Source of the DNA: Streptomyces sp. WZ.A104
GTDB lineage: Bacteria; Actinomycetota; Actinomycetes; Streptomycetales; Streptomycetaceae
Direction of reading: 5' to 3'
Assembly: GCF_002382885.1 (NCBI RefSeq)
Contig: NZ_NWVL01000024.1
Span: forward strand, 1-64,000
DNA length: 64,000 nucleotides
In this document: positions 29,139 to 38,429 of the stretch, one piece after another
Layout: each line of letters begins with the position of its first letter
Position numbering within the stretch: position 1 is the first letter of the stretch
The notes under the pieces: generated by a model
What the model was told of the DNA's origin: nothing
Databases searched by the model: none
Seen by the model: only the letters and a program-made list of their open reading frames with translations
Translations under genes and position numbers: made by a program

Positions 29139-30190
29139 AGATCGCGAAATGGGTGGTCCGCGAGCACGTCGAGGGCGTGCCCGACGTGGACCGCGTCTAC
29201 GAGAAGGTCGTCGAGGACGTCGAAGTGACCCTGGCCCCCGACGAGATGCTCCTGCGCACGCTGTACGTCTCGGTCGACCCCTACCTCCAGGGCATCGCCC
29301 TCGACACCCCGATCGGCCACCACATGGGCGCCGACTCGATCATGGAGGTGGTGGCGGCCGGGCCGCGCGCCGCCCACCGCGTCGGCGACCTCGTCCAGGG
29401 CTTCGGCGGCTGGCGCACCCACGTGGTCGGCACCGGCGCGCCCGAGCCCTGGCAGACCGGGACGTTCCCCATGGTCTTCCCGGCGTACCGCAGGCTCGAC
29501 CCCGGGTGGTACGACGACGCCCTGCCGCTGCCGACCGCCCTCGGCGCGATGGGCGGGCCCGGCATGACCGTCTGGGGGACCCTCTCCAAGTACATGACGG
29601 TCAACCCCGGCGACACGTTCGTCGTCAGCGGTGCCTCCGGAGCGGTCGGGGCCCTCGCGGGCCAGCTGGCGGTGCTCGCGGGCGCCCGGGTCATCGGCAC
29701 CACCTCGTCCCCGCGGAAGGCGGACTACCTCACCGGGCTCGGATTCGACGCGGTCGTCGTCTACCGCCACGGAGACCGGGCCGACACCGTCCGCGAGGCG
29801 CTCACCCGGGCCGCCCCCGACGGTGTCGACCGCTACTTCGACAACCTCGGCGGCACCGTCACCGACGCGGTGTTCCCCATGCTCAACGTCGGAGCCCAGG
29901 TGGCGGTCTGCTGGCAGTGGGCCACCCAGGTCGGCCAGGAGGACACCGGCCCCCGGCTGCTGCCGTACCTGATGTTCCCGCGCGCCACCGTCCGCGGGAT
30001 CTTCTCCCCGGAATGGTTCACCGAACAGAACTGGAAGGACCTCCACGCCGAGCTGGGCAGCCGGGTCCGACGCGGCGAGGTCGTCTGCGACCACACCCTG
30101 CACCACGGCTTCGACAACATCCCCGCCGCCTACGGGAGCCTCTACGCCGACCGGGAGGCCAACCGCGGCAAGGTCCTCGTCGCACTCTGA
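29135..30190 (+). CDS. ftdE: Medium-chain dehydrogenase/reductase of PTM pathway
   Basis: A 351-residue zinc-independent medium-chain reductase of the leukotriene B4 dehydrogenase/quinone oxidoreductase type. The nucleotide-binding motif is SGASGAVGALAGQLAVLAG at about 165-183, and the N-terminal part lacks the structural and catalytic zinc cysteines of alcohol dehydrogenases. In PTM biosynthesis the equivalent reductase (named as an alcohol dehydrogenase) closes the inner ring by reductive cyclisation with NADPH. It overlaps ftdD by 4 bp, and 34 bp separate it from the P450. Confidence 0.9.
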   Translation: MKIAKWVVREHVEGVPDVDRVYEKVVEDVEVTLAPDEMLLRTLYVSVDPYLQGIALDTPIGHHMGADSIMEVVAAGPRAAHRVGDLVQGFGGWRTHVVGTGAPEPWQTGTFPMVFPAYRRLDPGWYDDALPLPTALGAMGGPGMTVWGTLSKYMTVNPGDTFVVSGASGAVGALAGQLAVLAGARVIGTTSSPRKADYLTGLGFDAVVVYRHGDRADTVREALTRAAPDGVDRYFDNLGGTVTDAVFPMLNVGAQVAVCWQWATQVGQEDTGPRLLPYLMFPRATVRGIFSPEWFTEQNWKDLHAELGSRVRRGEVVCDHTLHHGFDNIPAAYGSLYADREANRGKVLVAL

Positions 30191-30224
30191 CCGCACGCCC
30201 CTTCCGTCTTCCGCAGGAGGCACG

Positions 30225-31415
30225 TTGACCGCCCCGGAACACCCGCGCTCCTCCCCTGTACCCCTGCACCGCCTGCCCTTCGGTGAACCCGGGCCGCCCC
30301 GCCCGGCCGAGCTGCCGGGCGGCGCTCCCGCCTGGCTGGTCAGCCGGTACGCCGACGTCCGCCAGGTGCTCTGCGACCCGCGCTTCGGCCGGGCCCGGCT
30401 CTACGCCGCCGACGCGCCCGCCCTCTCAGGCGTACCCGACCTGGTGAACGACCCCGACCTGATGTTCAACCAGGACGGCCCCGACCACCTGCGGCTGCGC
30501 CGGACACTGCGCCGCGCCTTCACCCCGAGGGCCGTCGCCCGCTGGCGGCCCTGGATCGCCGCCATCGTCGACGAACTCCTGGACCGGCTGGCGGAGCAGC
30601 GGCAACCGGCCGACCTCGTAGCGGAGTTCACGCTCCCGCTGCCGGTGGCGGTCATCAGCAGGCTTATGGGCCTCGACGCCTCCGCCCGGAGCCGGATGCG
30701 GCACTGGAGCGAACACGCCTTCTCCGACGGCACCCACGCCGGTGAACAAGTGGAGAGCGTCCTCAAGGAGTTCGCCGCGTTCGGTGCGGACCTTCTCGCC
30801 GAACGCCGCGGGACGCCCGGTGACGACCTGATCAGCAGCATCGTCCGCTCCGCCGACGAGGAAGGGGGTATCCCCGAGGGGCAGTTGACCAGCCTGGTGT
30901 GCGGTCTGGTCGTCGGGGGCCATGACAGCACGATGACCATGCTCGGCAACGCGCTGCTCTGCCTCCTTGGCGAACACCCGGATGCCTGGCCTCGCCTGGC
31001 CGCCGACGAGGAGGCCGCCGGACGCGCGGCCGACCGCATCGTCCACCTGATCCCGCTGGGCGACGACCGGGGCAGCGCCCGCCACGCCTCGGCCGACGTG
31101 GAGGTCGGCGGGGTGCCCATCCCGGCGGGCGCGATCGTCCTGGCCGACTGCGGGATGGCCAACCGCGACCCGGCCGTCTTCCCGCGCGCCACCCTCCACG
31201 ACATGTTCGCCCCCCTGGAGGCCCCCACCCTTTCCTTCGGCGCTGGCCCCCACTACTGCCTCGGCGCCTGGCTGGCCCGTACGGAGCTCCAGCTCGCCCT
31301 GCACCGCCTGGCCGTCCGCTTCCCGGCGCTGCGCCCGGCGGAACCCCCGGGCGCGGTCACCTGGCGGACCGGGACCACGTCCCGCAGCCCGCAGCGACTG
31401 CGGGTGGAGTGGTAG
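30225..31415 (+). CDS. ftdF: Cytochrome P450 of PTM cluster, degenerate ExxR
   Basis: A 396-residue bacterial class I P450. The heme loop [16 protein letters not shown] places the thiolate at C345, and the I-helix has [10 protein letters not shown] (about 225-234). The K-helix ExxR motif, normally near residue 271, reads R271-I-V-H274 in the otherwise normal context [11 protein letters not shown], so both invariant residues are replaced. Some Streptomyces P450s (CYP157 type) are known to lack ExxR yet fold. In PTM clusters the P450 oxidises the finished macrolactam. The start is TTG 30225 with GGAGG four bases upstream, and it is the last gene of the operon. Activity should be treated as open. 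Confidence 0.9.
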   Translation: MTAPEHPRSSPVPLHRLPFGEPGPPRPAELPGGAPAWLVSRYADVRQVLCDPRFGRARLYAADAPALSGVPDLVNDPDLMFNQDGPDHLRLRRTLRRAFTPRAVARWRPWIAAIVDELLDRLAEQRQPADLVAEFTLPLPVAVISRLMGLDASARSRMRHWSEHAFSDGTHAGEQVESVLKEFAAFGADLLAERRGTPGDDLISSIVRSADEEGGIPEGQLTSLVCGLVVGGHDSTMTMLGNALLCLLGEHPDAWPRLAADEEAAGRAADRIVHLIPLGDDRGSARHASADVEVGGVPIPAGAIVLADCGMANRDPAVFPRATLHDMFAPLEAPTLSFGAGPHYCLGAWLARTELQLALHRLAVRFPALRPAEPPGAVTWRTGTTSRSPQRLRVEW

Positions 31416-31500
31416 AGGCGGCTTCACCGGTATTTCATCGCCCCTCCCTAACGTGGCCCCGTTCGGACGAGGCCCCGCACCACACGGGAGGAACGGCTCG

Positions 31501-34026
31501 ATGGCGCGCAGGAGTTGGAGAGCGAGGCTGCCGATCGCGGTCATGGCCGCACTGGCGGTGATGAGCACGTCGGCGGCCGCCGGGGCGCCGGGCACCGGTG
31601 CACCCGCCCTTGCACAGGGTCCGGACACGGCGACGATCCGCTACACCGAGTACGGAATCCCGCACATCACCGCCTCCGACTGGGAGGGGCTGGGAACGGG
31701 CTACGGATACGCCTCGGCCAAGGACAACGTCTGCACCCTGGCCGACACCTATCTGATGGTGAACGCCCAGAGGTCCCGCTATCTGGGGCCCGACGGGAAG
31801 ACCAGCCCCGGCGAACGCCAGAACACCACGACCAACCTCAACAGCGACCTGTACTTCCAGCGGATCAAGGACGACCGGGTGGTCGAGCGGCTGCTCGACA
31901 AGCCCGCCCCCGACGGGCCGGAGCCGGAGGTCAAGGAGGCCATCCGCGGCTATGTCCAGGGCTACAACCGGTACCTGTCCGAGACCGGCGTGGACAACAT
32001 CTCCGACCCGGCCTGCCGCGGGGCGGACTGGGTCCGGCCGATCACGGAACTGGACGTCTACCGGCACGCCCACGCCGAGATCATCATGGGCAGCGCCGAC
32101 CCCCTGCTGGACGGCCAGGTCAACGCCGCACCTCCGGGAGCATCCGCCGCCGCACCGGCCACGTCCTCGGCCGAGAGGTCCGCCAAGGCCGCCAAGGCAG
32201 TGAAGCCCGAGGAGACCGCGCGGAAGATCCGGGACGCGATGGCGCAGAGCCGTCAGCACAGCATGGGCAGCAACGCGCTGGCGGTCGGCTCGCAGGGCGT
32301 GTCCGGCGGCACCAGCATGCTCCTGGCCAACCCGCACTTCCCGTGGCAGGGCAAGAACCGGATGTGGCAGAGCCAGCTGACGATCCCGGGGAAGATCAAC
32401 GTCTCCGGGGCCAGTCTGCTCGGCTTCCCCGCCGTGAACATCGGCCACAACAACGACGTGGCCTGGAGCCACACGGTCGCCACCGTCGCTCCCTTCGGTC
32501 TCTTCGACGTGCAGGTCGATCCGCTGAACCCGACCAAGTACCTGGTCGACGGCGCCTGGGAGCAGATGACCTCGCAGCGGGTCGCCGTCGACGTACGGAA
32601 ACCGGACGGCTCCCTCACCAAGGTCACCCGCACGCTGTGGTCCACCCGCTACGGCCCGATCACCACGTCGATACAGACCATCCCGCTGCCGTGGGTGGTC
32701 AGCGCGCACGCGGTACGCGATGTGAACATGCACAACCTGCGGGCGTTGAACACCTGGTTCCGCCTCGACCAGGCCAAGGACGTCCACGACGTGGTGTCGA
32801 TCCTGGAGGCCACACAAGGGGTTCCCTTCTTCAACACCGTGGCCTCCGACCGCAAGGGCAACGCCCTGTACGCGGACATCCAGGCCACCCCGAACATCAC
32901 CGACGCACACGCCGAGTCGTGTCTCACCCTGACCGGCCGACTGCTCTTCCACCAGCAGGTCCCGCAGTCGAACGCGCCGCCGATCTCCATCCTCGACGGC
33001 AAACGCAGCGCGTGCGACTGGCCCGACGACCCGAACGCGGCCGCGCCCGGGCTGCTGGACCCGAAGGCGCAGCCCCGCCTGATCCGCTCCGACTTCGTGG
33101 GCAACGCCAACGACAGCCCCTGGCTGGCCAACCCCGAACAACCGCTGACCTTCCCCCGGGTCATGGGCGACTCCGCGGCTCCCCGCTCGCTGCGCACCCA
33201 GGAGCTGATCCTCACCGCCCGGCACCGGATCAACGGCACCGACGGTCTGCCGGGCAAGGGCTTCACCCCGCAGACCATGGGGCAGTTGCTGTTCGCCGAC
33301 AACAGCCGCGCCGCCGACCTGGCCCTCAATGCCACGGTGAAGGCCTGCCAGGACGTTCCTTTCGGCCTCGTGCTGGTGGACGGCAACCTGGTCGACGTCA
33401 GAGAGGCGTGCCCGGTCCTGGCCGCCTGGAAGGACCACGCCTACACGAACGACAGCCGGGGATCGTGGCTGTTCGCGAACTACTGGGCCTTCCTGCTCAA
33501 CGGACAGGGGGTCGAGAAGCTGCCCTGGCGGGTGCCCTTCGACCCCAAGGACCCGGTGCACACACCCAATTCGCTGGACTCCGGTAGCTCCCGCGTCCGC
33601 GACGCGCTCGCCCGGGCGATTCTCGCCCTGCGCAAGGCGAACATCCCTCTGAACGCACCGCTTTCGGACATCCAGAAGGTCACCCGGGGCGCCGAGCAGA
33701 TCCCGATCCACGGCTCGCTCCACGAACTGGGCGTACTGAACGTGATGACACCCGGCCAGGTCGACGGAAAGTTCGACATCACCTTCGGGTCCAGCTTCAT
33801 CCAGCAGGTGCGGTTCACCGCCGACGGGCCTCCGGAGGCGTACTCCGTCATGGCCTACTCGCAGTCGGCCGACCCGAGCTCACCGCACTACGCCGACCAG
33901 ACGAGGCTGTTCTCGGCAGGCCAGTGGGTCACCGGGCGGTTCACCGAGGAACAGATCGCGGCCTCACCGGAACTGAAGGTCGAGGTCCTGGACCTCAGCG
34001 TCTCCCGACAGCGGGCTTCCCACTGA
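31501..34026 (+). CDS. Secreted penicillin-acylase-family Ntn hydrolase
   Basis: An 841-residue precursor with a signal peptide ([20 protein letters not shown], cleavage near residue 29). It has the layout of aculeacin/penicillin-type acylases: alpha chain, spacer, then a beta chain beginning at S257 in MGSNALAVG, the expected Ntn nucleophile after autocleavage. NPHFPW (about 278) and the Asn-containing motif GNAND at about 535 fit the oxyanion region. Such enzymes remove acyl chains from cyclic lipopeptides, AHL signals or beta-lactams. It starts 85 bp after the PTM P450, but no exact PTM role is known. The ATG at 31501 is preferred because the longer frame would mask the signal peptide. Confidence 0.88.
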   Translation: MARRSWRARLPIAVMAALAVMSTSAAAGAPGTGAPALAQGPDTATIRYTEYGIPHITASDWEGLGTGYGYASAKDNVCTLADTYLMVNAQRSRYLGPDGKTSPGERQNTTTNLNSDLYFQRIKDDRVVERLLDKPAPDGPEPEVKEAIRGYVQGYNRYLSETGVDNISDPACRGADWVRPITELDVYRHAHAEIIMGSADPLLDGQVNAAPPGASAAAPATSSAERSAKAAKAVKPEETARKIRDAMAQSRQHSMGSNALAVGSQGVSGGTSMLLANPHFPWQGKNRMWQSQLTIPGKINVSGASLLGFPAVNIGHNNDVAWSHTVATVAPFGLFDVQVDPLNPTKYLVDGAWEQMTSQRVAVDVRKPDGSLTKVTRTLWSTRYGPITTSIQTIPLPWVVSAHAVRDVNMHNLRALNTWFRLDQAKDVHDVVSILEATQGVPFFNTVASDRKGNALYADIQATPNITDAHAESCLTLTGRLLFHQQVPQSNAPPISILDGKRSACDWPDDPNAAAPGLLDPKAQPRLIRSDFVGNANDSPWLANPEQPLTFPRVMGDSAAPRSLRTQELILTARHRINGTDGLPGKGFTPQTMGQLLFADNSRAADLALNATVKACQDVPFGLVLVDGNLVDVREACPVLAAWKDHAYTNDSRGSWLFANYWAFLLNGQGVEKLPWRVPFDPKDPVHTPNSLDSGSSRVRDALARAILALRKANIPLNAPLSDIQKVTRGAEQIPIHGSLHELGVLNVMTPGQVDGKFDITFGSSFIQQVRFTADGPPEAYSVMAYSQSADPSSPHYADQTRLFSAGQWVTGRFTEEQIAASPELKVEVLDLSVSRQRASH

Positions 34027-34086
34027 CGCGCGCACCGCGCACCGACGAAGTTCACGCAACGACCGAACTCACGATGGGGGCATGCA

Positions 34087-35166
34087 GTGAAGAGAACATC
34101 CAACGGGTGGCGCATGGCGCTGGCCTGGCTGGTCGCCGCCGTCGCCGTGATCACACCGGCCGGGACGGCACAGGCCGCCGACAGCGCCTCGCCGCCACCC
34201 ATGGCGGACGGCTTCGGCCTGACCCAGGTCGGTACGGCGACCGGCAGTCCCACCAACTTCCACCTCACGGTGACCACGCCCGAGGTCTCGGGCGAACACC
34301 CGATCAAGATCATTCTCCCTAAGGGGTACTACGACAACCCCGACCGGCGCTACCCGGTGATGTACTTCCTGCACGGGTCACCCGACAACCCGACCCAGCA
34401 GAACTACCCGGCGCTGACCACATCGGACTCCATGATCACCGTGATTCCGAACGGCGGCGCCCGGGGCTGGTACGCCAACTGGCTCAACCAGAAGACGGTG
34501 CTCGGGGCCCAGAACTGGATGAACTTCCACCTCAACCAGGTGATTCCGTTCATCGACGCGAACCTGCGGACCGTCGCCACCAAGAAGGGCAGGGCCGTCG
34601 CGGGCGTCTCCATGGGCGGGTTCGGCGCCTTCCACTACGCCCAGGTCCGCCCGGACCTGTTCAGCGAGACCGCGTCCCTGTCGGGCGACATCGACTTCTC
34701 GGTCAAGTCCATGGACCTCCGGCTGGCCGTCGTCGCCTCCCTCATCGACGCCGAGAGTGTGCGATGCGGCGCGGTGGCGGGCTGCGACCCCAGTAAGAGC
34801 CCCTACCGACCCGCGGTGGACAGCGATGCGGCCTTCGGCTCCCCGTACCCGGTGTTCAACGCCGACTGGCGGTGGAACGAGGTCGACCCCTCACAGAACA
34901 TGAAGAAGCTGGTCAACGCCGACGTCGGGGTCTCCATCTACGTCGGCAACGGCGGCGGCAATCCCCTCGATCTCGAATTCTGGCTCGAAGGCGCGGCCAA
35001 GCACGTCAAGAACAGCATGGACGCCCTGGGCATGGACTACTACTACGTCAACTACGGTGACGGCTCCGCCTGGGGCGAGCACTGCAACGGCGGGCACAAC
35101 GCCGGTTGCTGGGAGCAGGACCTCCGCGACCTGATCCCCAGGCTGGAGAGGTCCTTCGCCTCCTGA
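34087..35166 (+). CDS. Secreted alpha/beta-hydrolase esterase (Ag85/esterase D type)
   Basis: A 359-residue protein with a Sec signal peptide (MKRTSNGWRMALAWLVAAVA, cleavage after AQA near residue 30) and an alpha/beta hydrolase domain. The nucleophile elbow GVSMGGFGAFHYAQ gives S175, and YPVMYFLHGSPDN supplies the oxyanion region. Late Asp/His candidates lie in the last 60 residues (GEHCNGGHNAGCW). The family includes mycolyltransferases and feruloyl or other esterases. GTG start at 34087. It is 60 bp downstream of the acylase and in the same direction, and it converges with the SARP gene with a 9-bp gap. It is related to the Tat-exported esterase at 36538. Confidence 0.85.
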   Translation: MKRTSNGWRMALAWLVAAVAVITPAGTAQAADSASPPPMADGFGLTQVGTATGSPTNFHLTVTTPEVSGEHPIKIILPKGYYDNPDRRYPVMYFLHGSPDNPTQQNYPALTTSDSMITVIPNGGARGWYANWLNQKTVLGAQNWMNFHLNQVIPFIDANLRTVATKKGRAVAGVSMGGFGAFHYAQVRPDLFSETASLSGDIDFSVKSMDLRLAVVASLIDAESVRCGAVAGCDPSKSPYRPAVDSDAAFGSPYPVFNADWRWNEVDPSQNMKKLVNADVGVSIYVGNGGGNPLDLEFWLEGAAKHVKNSMDALGMDYYYVNYGDGSAWGEHCNGGHNAGCWEQDLRDLIPRLERSFAS

Positions 35167-35175
35167 CCCGGCGGG

Positions 35176-36219
35176 TCACCCCGCGGCGCCGGTGAGCCCG
35201 AGCCCCGCCTCGTCGCCGCGCAGAATCATCTGGTGCGTCCGCCGCAGCATCAGGCTCGGCGGAACACCCAGATCGTCGGCCAGCCGGCGGCGGGCACGGT
35301 CGAACACGGTCAGTGCCTCGGCCTGTCTGCCGCTGCGGCACAGCGCGCGCATCAGCATCGCGGCCACCGGCTCGTCCAGGGGATGCGCCGCGGACAGCGC
35401 GAACAGCTCGGCGATGGCCTCGGAGTGCCGGCCCAGCCGCAGCTGGCACTCCACCTTCCGCCGTACGAGGGCGATCCTGCGCTCCGTGAGCCGTATCCGC
35501 TCCCGTTCGGCGAGGGGCCCGGGCAGTCCCGCCAGGACCTCGCCCCTAAACAGCTTCAGGGCCCGGGAACACAGGCGCACCGTCCGCTCGGCGTCGCCCG
35601 CCCGCTCCGCCGCGCCGATGTCGGTGAGCAGCCGCTCCATCCGTACGACGTCGACGTCGACCGCTCCGGAGACCAGCCGGTAGCCGCGTCGGCCGTGCTC
35701 GATGACGGAATCCGGGCTGTCCCCGAAGCGCAGTGCCTTGCGTAGCCGGTAGATGTACACGGGCACCACGTTCGCGACCGGTGGTTCCGTGCCCCACACG
35801 CCGTCGAGCAGTTCCTGCCGGCTGAGGGTCCGCCCCGAGCACAGTGCCAGCGCCGCCAGGACGGCCTGCTGGCGGAGCGGGCCCAGGCTCAGGGGCAGCC
35901 CGTCCTGCGAGGCCAGCAGCGGGCCGAGCACGGAGACCTCCACCACCGGCGGGGCCGGGTGCGCCGAGCCCGTACGGGGGCCGCTCCCCGGAACGACCAG
36001 GCCGCGGTCGAAGGCGTGGACGATGGCGGCGGCCCGGTCGCGCAGACCGAGTTTCCCGAGGATCCGCGCGAGCTGCTCGGCCACGGAGTCCTCGGGCAGG
36101 TCGAGCGCGGCGGCGATCTCGTCGTCCCGCAGCCCGCAGCCGACCGCGCAGAGGACCCTGCGCTCCAGGTGCCCGAGCGCGGTGTCCGTCGGTCGGTCGG
36201 TGATCGCGGTCGTAGGCAT
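35176..36219 (-). CDS. LuxR-type HTH fused to SARP/BTAD transcriptional regulator
   Basis: A 347-residue regulator with two DNA-binding elements. Residues 15-75 look like a LuxR (GerE) helix-turn-helix (LERRVLCAVGCGLRDDEIAAALDLPEDS). Residues about 95-185 are an OmpR-like winged helix of the SARP type (VSVLGPLLASQDGLPLSLGP, RQQAVLAALALCSGRTLSRQ), and the rest is a BTAD domain (RLGRHSEAIAELFALSAAHP). SARPs activate antibiotic clusters; an added N-terminal LuxR helix is uncommon. The ATG at 36219 has a GGGGAG site. It is divergent from the Tat esterase over a region carrying three 20-bp direct repeats. It sits midway between the PTM and clavam clusters, so it could govern either or neither. Confidence 0.85.
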   Translation of the reverse strand: MPTTAITDRPTDTALGHLERRVLCAVGCGLRDDEIAAALDLPEDSVAEQLARILGKLGLRDRAAAIVHAFDRGLVVPGSGPRTGSAHPAPPVVEVSVLGPLLASQDGLPLSLGPLRQQAVLAALALCSGRTLSRQELLDGVWGTEPPVANVVPVYIYRLRKALRFGDSPDSVIEHGRRGYRLVSGAVDVDVVRMERLLTDIGAAERAGDAERTVRLCSRALKLFRGEVLAGLPGPLAERERIRLTERRIALVRRKVECQLRLGRHSEAIAELFALSAAHPLDEPVAAMLMRALCRSGRQAEALTVFDRARRRLADDLGVPPSLMLRRTHQMILRGDEAGLGLTGAAG

Positions 36220-36363
36220 CGCTGCTCCCCGGGCTGCGGACTGGTCGGTCTGGCGGGCGCCGTCGACAAGGTAGGGGCGGAGCGCCGGAAGGGGCATCCG
36301 GAACGATCCGGAGTGACACGCGCACGACGAACCCCGCCGGTGCGGCCGGGACCTGTGCGGTCG

Positions 36364-36423
36364 TCGGAGCGTGCGGCCAGGGTTCGGAGTGTGCTGCCGG
36401 GGGTCGGAGCGTGCGGCCGGTCC
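36364..36423. repeat. Three 20-bp direct repeats, probable SARP operator
   Basis: TCGGAG(C/T)GTGC(G/T)GCC is repeated three times with an exact 20-bp period, starting at 36364, 36384 and 36404; units one and three are identical over 15 bp. The block lies about 145 bp upstream of the SARP start and 115 bp upstream of the esterase start. SARPs bind direct repeats on one face of the helix, usually at 11- or 22-bp spacing, so this is suggestive but slightly atypical. Confidence 0.65.
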
Positions 36424-36537
36424 CCGGGCTCTACGGGAGGCCTGTGCGCTTGTCCCTCCGTAACCTTCCGGATACTCCGGCCGGCCGACCCGGCGATACC
36501 TTCCGAACCGCCCGTCGCTCCCGACCAGGAGGTTGCG

Positions 36538-37521
36538 TTGACCGCGCATCACCCCACCCGCAGAAGCATCCTCAAGTCCGCCGGCGGAGTCTCGGCCGCC
36601 ATGGCCCTGGGCGCCGGAGGCGTTCTCGCGGCGGCCTCACCCGCCGCGGCCGTCGGCGACGGCCACGGCCTGCGCATCGTGGACCGCGGCGAGTCGGACC
36701 CCCGGATGCGCTACTACCGGTTCGCGACCGACGCGATCGGCTGGGAACCCGCCGTGAACGTCCTGCTGCCCGACGACTACCACCACAGCGGCCGCAGGTA
36801 CCCGGTGCTCTACCTCCTCCACGGCGGTATGGAGGACTTCATCAGCTTCGACCACAAGCACATCCGCGCCCTGACCGCCGGAAAGCGGCTCATCGTCGTG
36901 ATGCCCGACGGCGGACGCACGGGCTGGTACTCCAACCCCGTCCACTCCAACGTCGGCCCCCGCAACTGGGAAACGTTCCACATGCACCAGCTGCTCCCGT
37001 GGATCGACGCGAACTTCAGGACGTACGCCGAGTACGACGGCCGCGCCGTCTCCGGGTTCTCCATGGGCGGCTTCGGCGCGCTGAAGTACGCGGCCAAGTA
37101 CTGGGGCCACTTCGCCTCGGTCAGCTCCCACTCCGGCCCGGCCAGCCTCCGCCGCGACCACGGCGCGGTCGTGCACTGGGCGAACGCGACGTCCGCAGCC
37201 GTGGACCTGAACGGCGGTTCGATCTACGGCGTGCCGCTGTGGGACGAGCGCAGGGTCACCGACGACAACCCGATCGAGCGCGTCGAGAGCTACCGGAACA
37301 AGCGGGTGTTCCTGATCGCCGGAACGAGCCCCAACCCGATCGACTGGTTCCAGACCGTCAACGAGAACCAGGTCCTCGCCGGGCAGCGGGAGTTCAAGGC
37401 CCTGCTCGACTCCCGCGGCATCGGGCACGAGTCGTACGAGGACCAGGGCGGCCACTTCGTACGCCACTGGGCCCTCGAACGCGACATCAACGGCGTGATC
37501 GCGAGGCTCCGCAAGGCGTGA
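36538..37521 (+). CDS. Tat-exported alpha/beta-hydrolase esterase
   Basis: A 327-residue protein with a twin-arginine signal (PTRRSILKSAGGVSAAMALGA, cleavage near residue 37 after AAA). The esterase domain has YPVLYLLHGGMEDF (oxyanion area), the nucleophile elbow GFSMGGFGALKYAA at about 185-198, and a late HFVRHW histidine near 308. It resembles the antigen 85/esterase D family and the exported esterase at 34087. TTG start at 36538 has an AGGAGG site. Tat export suggests folding in the cytoplasm, perhaps with a cofactor or fast folding. It is divergent from the LuxR-SARP regulator and probably its local target. Confidence 0.87.
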   Translation: MTAHHPTRRSILKSAGGVSAAMALGAGGVLAAASPAAAVGDGHGLRIVDRGESDPRMRYYRFATDAIGWEPAVNVLLPDDYHHSGRRYPVLYLLHGGMEDFISFDHKHIRALTAGKRLIVVMPDGGRTGWYSNPVHSNVGPRNWETFHMHQLLPWIDANFRTYAEYDGRAVSGFSMGGFGALKYAAKYWGHFASVSSHSGPASLRRDHGAVVHWANATSAAVDLNGGSIYGVPLWDERRVTDDNPIERVESYRNKRVFLIAGTSPNPIDWFQTVNENQVLAGQREFKALLDSRGIGHESYEDQGGHFVRHWALERDINGVIARLRKA

Positions 37522-37632
37522 CGAGCGCTTCCCCCCGCCCCCGGAAGTGACCGATAACATAGGGTGAACCCCTGGCTCCGACCGGTAGCGTTTGCCGTGC
37601 AACAGCGGTCAACGCTCAGAACGGGGGGAGCC

Positions 37633-38424
37633 GTGAGTGGCATAGTCGTGCATCTGCCGCAGGGGAGCGGGGGGAGTGGGGAGCCGTACGGTGAGGCGGT
37701 GACGCTCCGGCTCGGCCCGGGTGAACGCGCGCGCTTCGGGCGCGGATCATCCGGGAGGCCGGTCGAGTTGCGCCTCGCCGACGCGGCGATATCCCGGCTG
37801 GCCGGGGAGATCCGGGTGACCGACGACCACTGGCAGCTGAGCAACTACAGCAGGACCCACAGCTACCTGGTGGAGAACCCGGAAGGAGCGGGGGAGTACC
37901 TGCGCGTACCGCCGTGCCGGTCCGGTGCGCCCATTCCGTTCGAGTTCTCCCGGGTGGTGCTGCCCACGCGCCGCGACACCACGGTCTCCTTCCAGGTGTT
38001 CGCGCCCGACCACGTCTACCTGGACCCGCAGGGCGTGGGCGGCCCCGGGGAGAGCCGCACGGTCATGGCGTACTCGCTGGACGAGACGGCCACCTACTTC
38101 CTGGTGCTCGTGGCGCTCTGCGAACCCTGGCTGCGCGACCAGTCACCCGTGGCCGTGCCGACGACCCCGCAGGTGGTGGAGCGGCTCAGGGCCCATGAGG
38201 CCTGCGCGAGACTGACGCCCCGAGCGGTGACGTCGCACATCGACTACCTCGCGGAGGAGAAGCTGCGGATCGGCCTGCCTCAGGCGGCCGAGACCGGCAA
38301 GGGGGACCGCCGGAACGGGAAGCGCGAGGCCGTGGTCGCCATCGCGCTGAGATTCGGCATAGTCCAGGAGGAGCATCTCGCGCTGCTGCCGCCCCGGGCC
38401 GAGTCGGCCGCGCGGGGACGGTAG
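37633..38424 (+). CDS. FHA-like signalling protein with C-terminal helical domain
   Basis: A 263-residue protein. Residues 18-105 resemble a forkhead-associated domain: RFGRGSSG (phosphothreonine loop), then LADAAISRLAGEIRVTDDHW and SNYSRTHSYLVEN. The C-terminal part (about 165-250) is helical, with a winged-helix-like segment TPRAVTSHIDYLAEEKLRIGL. FHA domains bind phosphothreonine peptides. The next gene, 5 bp away, is a Ser/Thr kinase, so the two likely form a signalling pair. GTG 37633 is chosen, preceded by GGGGGAG. Similar FHA proteins regulate cell division and type VII secretion in actinobacteria, but no such link is visible here. Confidence 0.8.
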   Translation: MSGIVVHLPQGSGGSGEPYGEAVTLRLGPGERARFGRGSSGRPVELRLADAAISRLAGEIRVTDDHWQLSNYSRTHSYLVENPEGAGEYLRVPPCRSGAPIPFEFSRVVLPTRRDTTVSFQVFAPDHVYLDPQGVGGPGESRTVMAYSLDETATYFLVLVALCEPWLRDQSPVAVPTTPQVVERLRAHEACARLTPRAVTSHIDYLAEEKLRIGLPQAAETGKGDRRNGKREAVVAIALRFGIVQEEHLALLPPRAESAARGR

Positions 38425-38429
38425 AGGGC

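Noticed and set aside
30225..31415. P450 considered as the missing clavulanate ORF10
   Set aside because: It is 10 kb from the clavam genes, inside the PTM operon, in the position of ftdF.
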